A stretch of DNA of 22,774 nt from Apostichopus parvimensis (Eukaryota; Echinodermata; Holothuroidea; Aspidochirotida; Stichopodidae). The notes below the pieces were generated by a model. The model saw nothing but the letters and a program-made list of their open reading frames with translations. It did no database searches and was not told where the DNA came from. Positions 1-22,774 of this stretch are shown one piece after another. The DNA lies in contig KN894506.1 in the NCBI GenBank assembly GCA_000934455.1, forward strand, positions 6,756 to 29,529, given 5' to 3'. Made by a program: the position numbers and the translations under genes. The stretch's first letter is position 1. Every line of letters starts with the position of its first letter.

Positions 1-21467
<21,467 letters not shown>

Positions 21468-22774
21468 TTTGGGAGTGCCTGGACCTTCGGCCTACACCCA
21501 AACCATCAGACAATGGCTTGATTCCTTAACAAAGAATGAAATGACATGGAGGTTATATGAAATATAGTACAATCAGATAATACAAAACTGTCACTGTCTA
21601 GGCCCAAAAAGTTAAAGTTGGTATAAATATTGTTTTCCCTAAAGACGGAAAGCACTAAAGACAATGGGATCTAGCCTAGTGCCATTCCGCAATAGGTACA
21701 TACCGCCATACCATACCGCCGTAGGTTTAAATCCTATCTGCCATGGCGTAAAGGCTCCAAACCTGCGGTGGTATGTACCTATGGCGGAATGGCACTAGAT
21801 ACAGTGAAAAGTACCGATGGCGTAATGACACGTCCCCCAAGACCATGTGCCAACTAGACCTAGACCTATGGAGAACAATTTACACTTGTTGCAATAATCA
21901 CAAAATCTGAGGTAGAATTACCAATGGAAGAATCATATTGGAATCAATAATTTAGATTTTTTTTTGATTTTACCGTAAGTTTGGGGGCCATTAATAGTAG
22001 CCTAGGCTAATGTCTTCTAGCCTAACATTAATTTTCAGAAACATGTCTCAAGCTGGTGGCTCTTGTTTGTAAATTGTAAATATTTTGATTAGAAGTTCGA
22101 AAAATAAAAAATTACGAAGCGGAAATGATTAAAGATAGGTTCGTATGTTATACAGACTGACCTAACATAATCACTCTAACCTAGGATCTATGCTATGCCA
22201 AACCTAGGCTAGCCGCGTTAACTTATCTCCAACCAGCCTAGCCCTAGCCTAACGTAAGACTTAAGTGAGGCTATGGCTAGCCAACGTTATATGCACGATG
22301 CGAAATGCTTGGCAAGTTATCTGCAATTACAAAATACATTGGCTTAGTGAAAACAAGCCGTAATCCATCCAAATGTTTAAAGAAAAGGTGTCAGCAATTA
22401 GTTTGGGTAAAGTTTAACTTTAGTTTCAAATACATACGCAAGTTTACGGACGCATTCAGCCAGACAACTTTGTTTCACTTGCATACGTTAAGAGGTCCGG
22501 GAACGCGTGTGGTTTATGCACGTTTTGTAACGTTTGACTGATGGCGCTCTTTAGCTTTGTTAATTTCAAGATATCAAGAGTCCCCGTATGTAAATTCTTT
22601 TCGTGTCGTTGTTATGTTGCTTTAGTCTAGGCGATAGTATGTAAATATACGTAGTATTGAACAATGTTAACGGTGCAATATAATTACATACAATCCATAT
22701 TCTTACAATACATTAGACACTATAGAAGCCTACACTACAGCTCTTCTGTGACTTCACAATGATCGCGCATTGCT
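21468..22774 (-). promoter_or_regulatory. PRPF8 5' flank / possible 5' UTR, no second gene seen
   Basis: About 1.3 kb upstream of the start codon. A possible splice acceptor, ggtgtag|GCCG (exon side at 21491), precedes the ATG; animal PRPF8 genes can have a non-coding first exon, but no matching donor could be chosen with confidence. Candidate donors are weak (for example at about 21971 and 22446). CpG-containing sequence becomes more frequent at about 22470-22545 and could mark the promoter. No TATA box or start site is claimed, and the open frames here look accidental. Confidence 0.4.
21676..21798. mobile_element. foldback / MITE-like inverted repeat in the 5' flank
   Basis: Two 32-base arms, 21676-21707 and 21767-21798, are reverse complements at 30 positions. 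The arm can be read as GTGCCATTCCGC with TA immediately outside on both sides, as expected for a TA-target element. Inner segments (about 21711-21728 and 21759-21775) are also complementary and nearly repeat the arm ends. It lies 209 bases upstream of the PRPF8 start codon. Confidence 0.75.

Noticed and set aside
22305..22541. A 78-residue plus-strand open frame in the flank as a divergent gene
   Set aside because: It has no recognisable domain and no supporting splice or promoter signal.

Overview
The window is animal nuclear DNA dominated by one gene read on the minus strand: the first 28 coding exons of PRPF8 (Prp8), the central U5 snRNP protein of the spliceosome. The start codon is at 21465-21467. 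The coding sequence runs leftward through 27 GT-AG introns and leaves the window inside exon 28 at base 1. The assembled exons give 4510 coding bases, about 1503 residues of a protein that is usually about 2,300-2,350 long. All exon junctions join in frame and match the Prp8 family almost residue for residue. The endonuclease-like, RNase H-like and Jab1/MPN domains lie beyond the left edge. No second protein gene was recognised.

The many introns (about 150-1100 bases each), SINE-like tails ending in GCGCTATATAAA followed by ATT runs (19196-19275, with a shorter one near 15796-15826), and abundant short non-autonomous elements suggest a marine invertebrate deuterostome, perhaps an echinoderm. 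This is an inference from sequence style; no species is claimed.

Layout from right to left (the direction of transcription): 21468-22774 is 5' flank or 5' UTR with a foldback element at 21676-21798; 21467-14597 holds exons 1-12; 14815-13975 holds partial tandem copies of both ends of exon 12; 13683-962 holds exons 13-27, with introns carrying two copies of a small inverted-repeat transposon, three copies of a longer dispersed repeat and two minisatellites; 91-1 is the start of exon 28.

The most interesting feature is a 144-base sequence present three times, with no indels and only three variable positions, in three different introns (introns 27, 26 and 23), always in the host-gene orientation. 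On the sense strand it can be drawn as two hairpin domains joined by a short hinge, with ACA straight after the last stem. That is the layout of an H/ACA small nucleolar RNA hosted in introns, although no perfect H box is visible. A mobile repeat is the main alternative. A second curiosity is that exon 12 is flanked on both sides by broken copies of its own ends.
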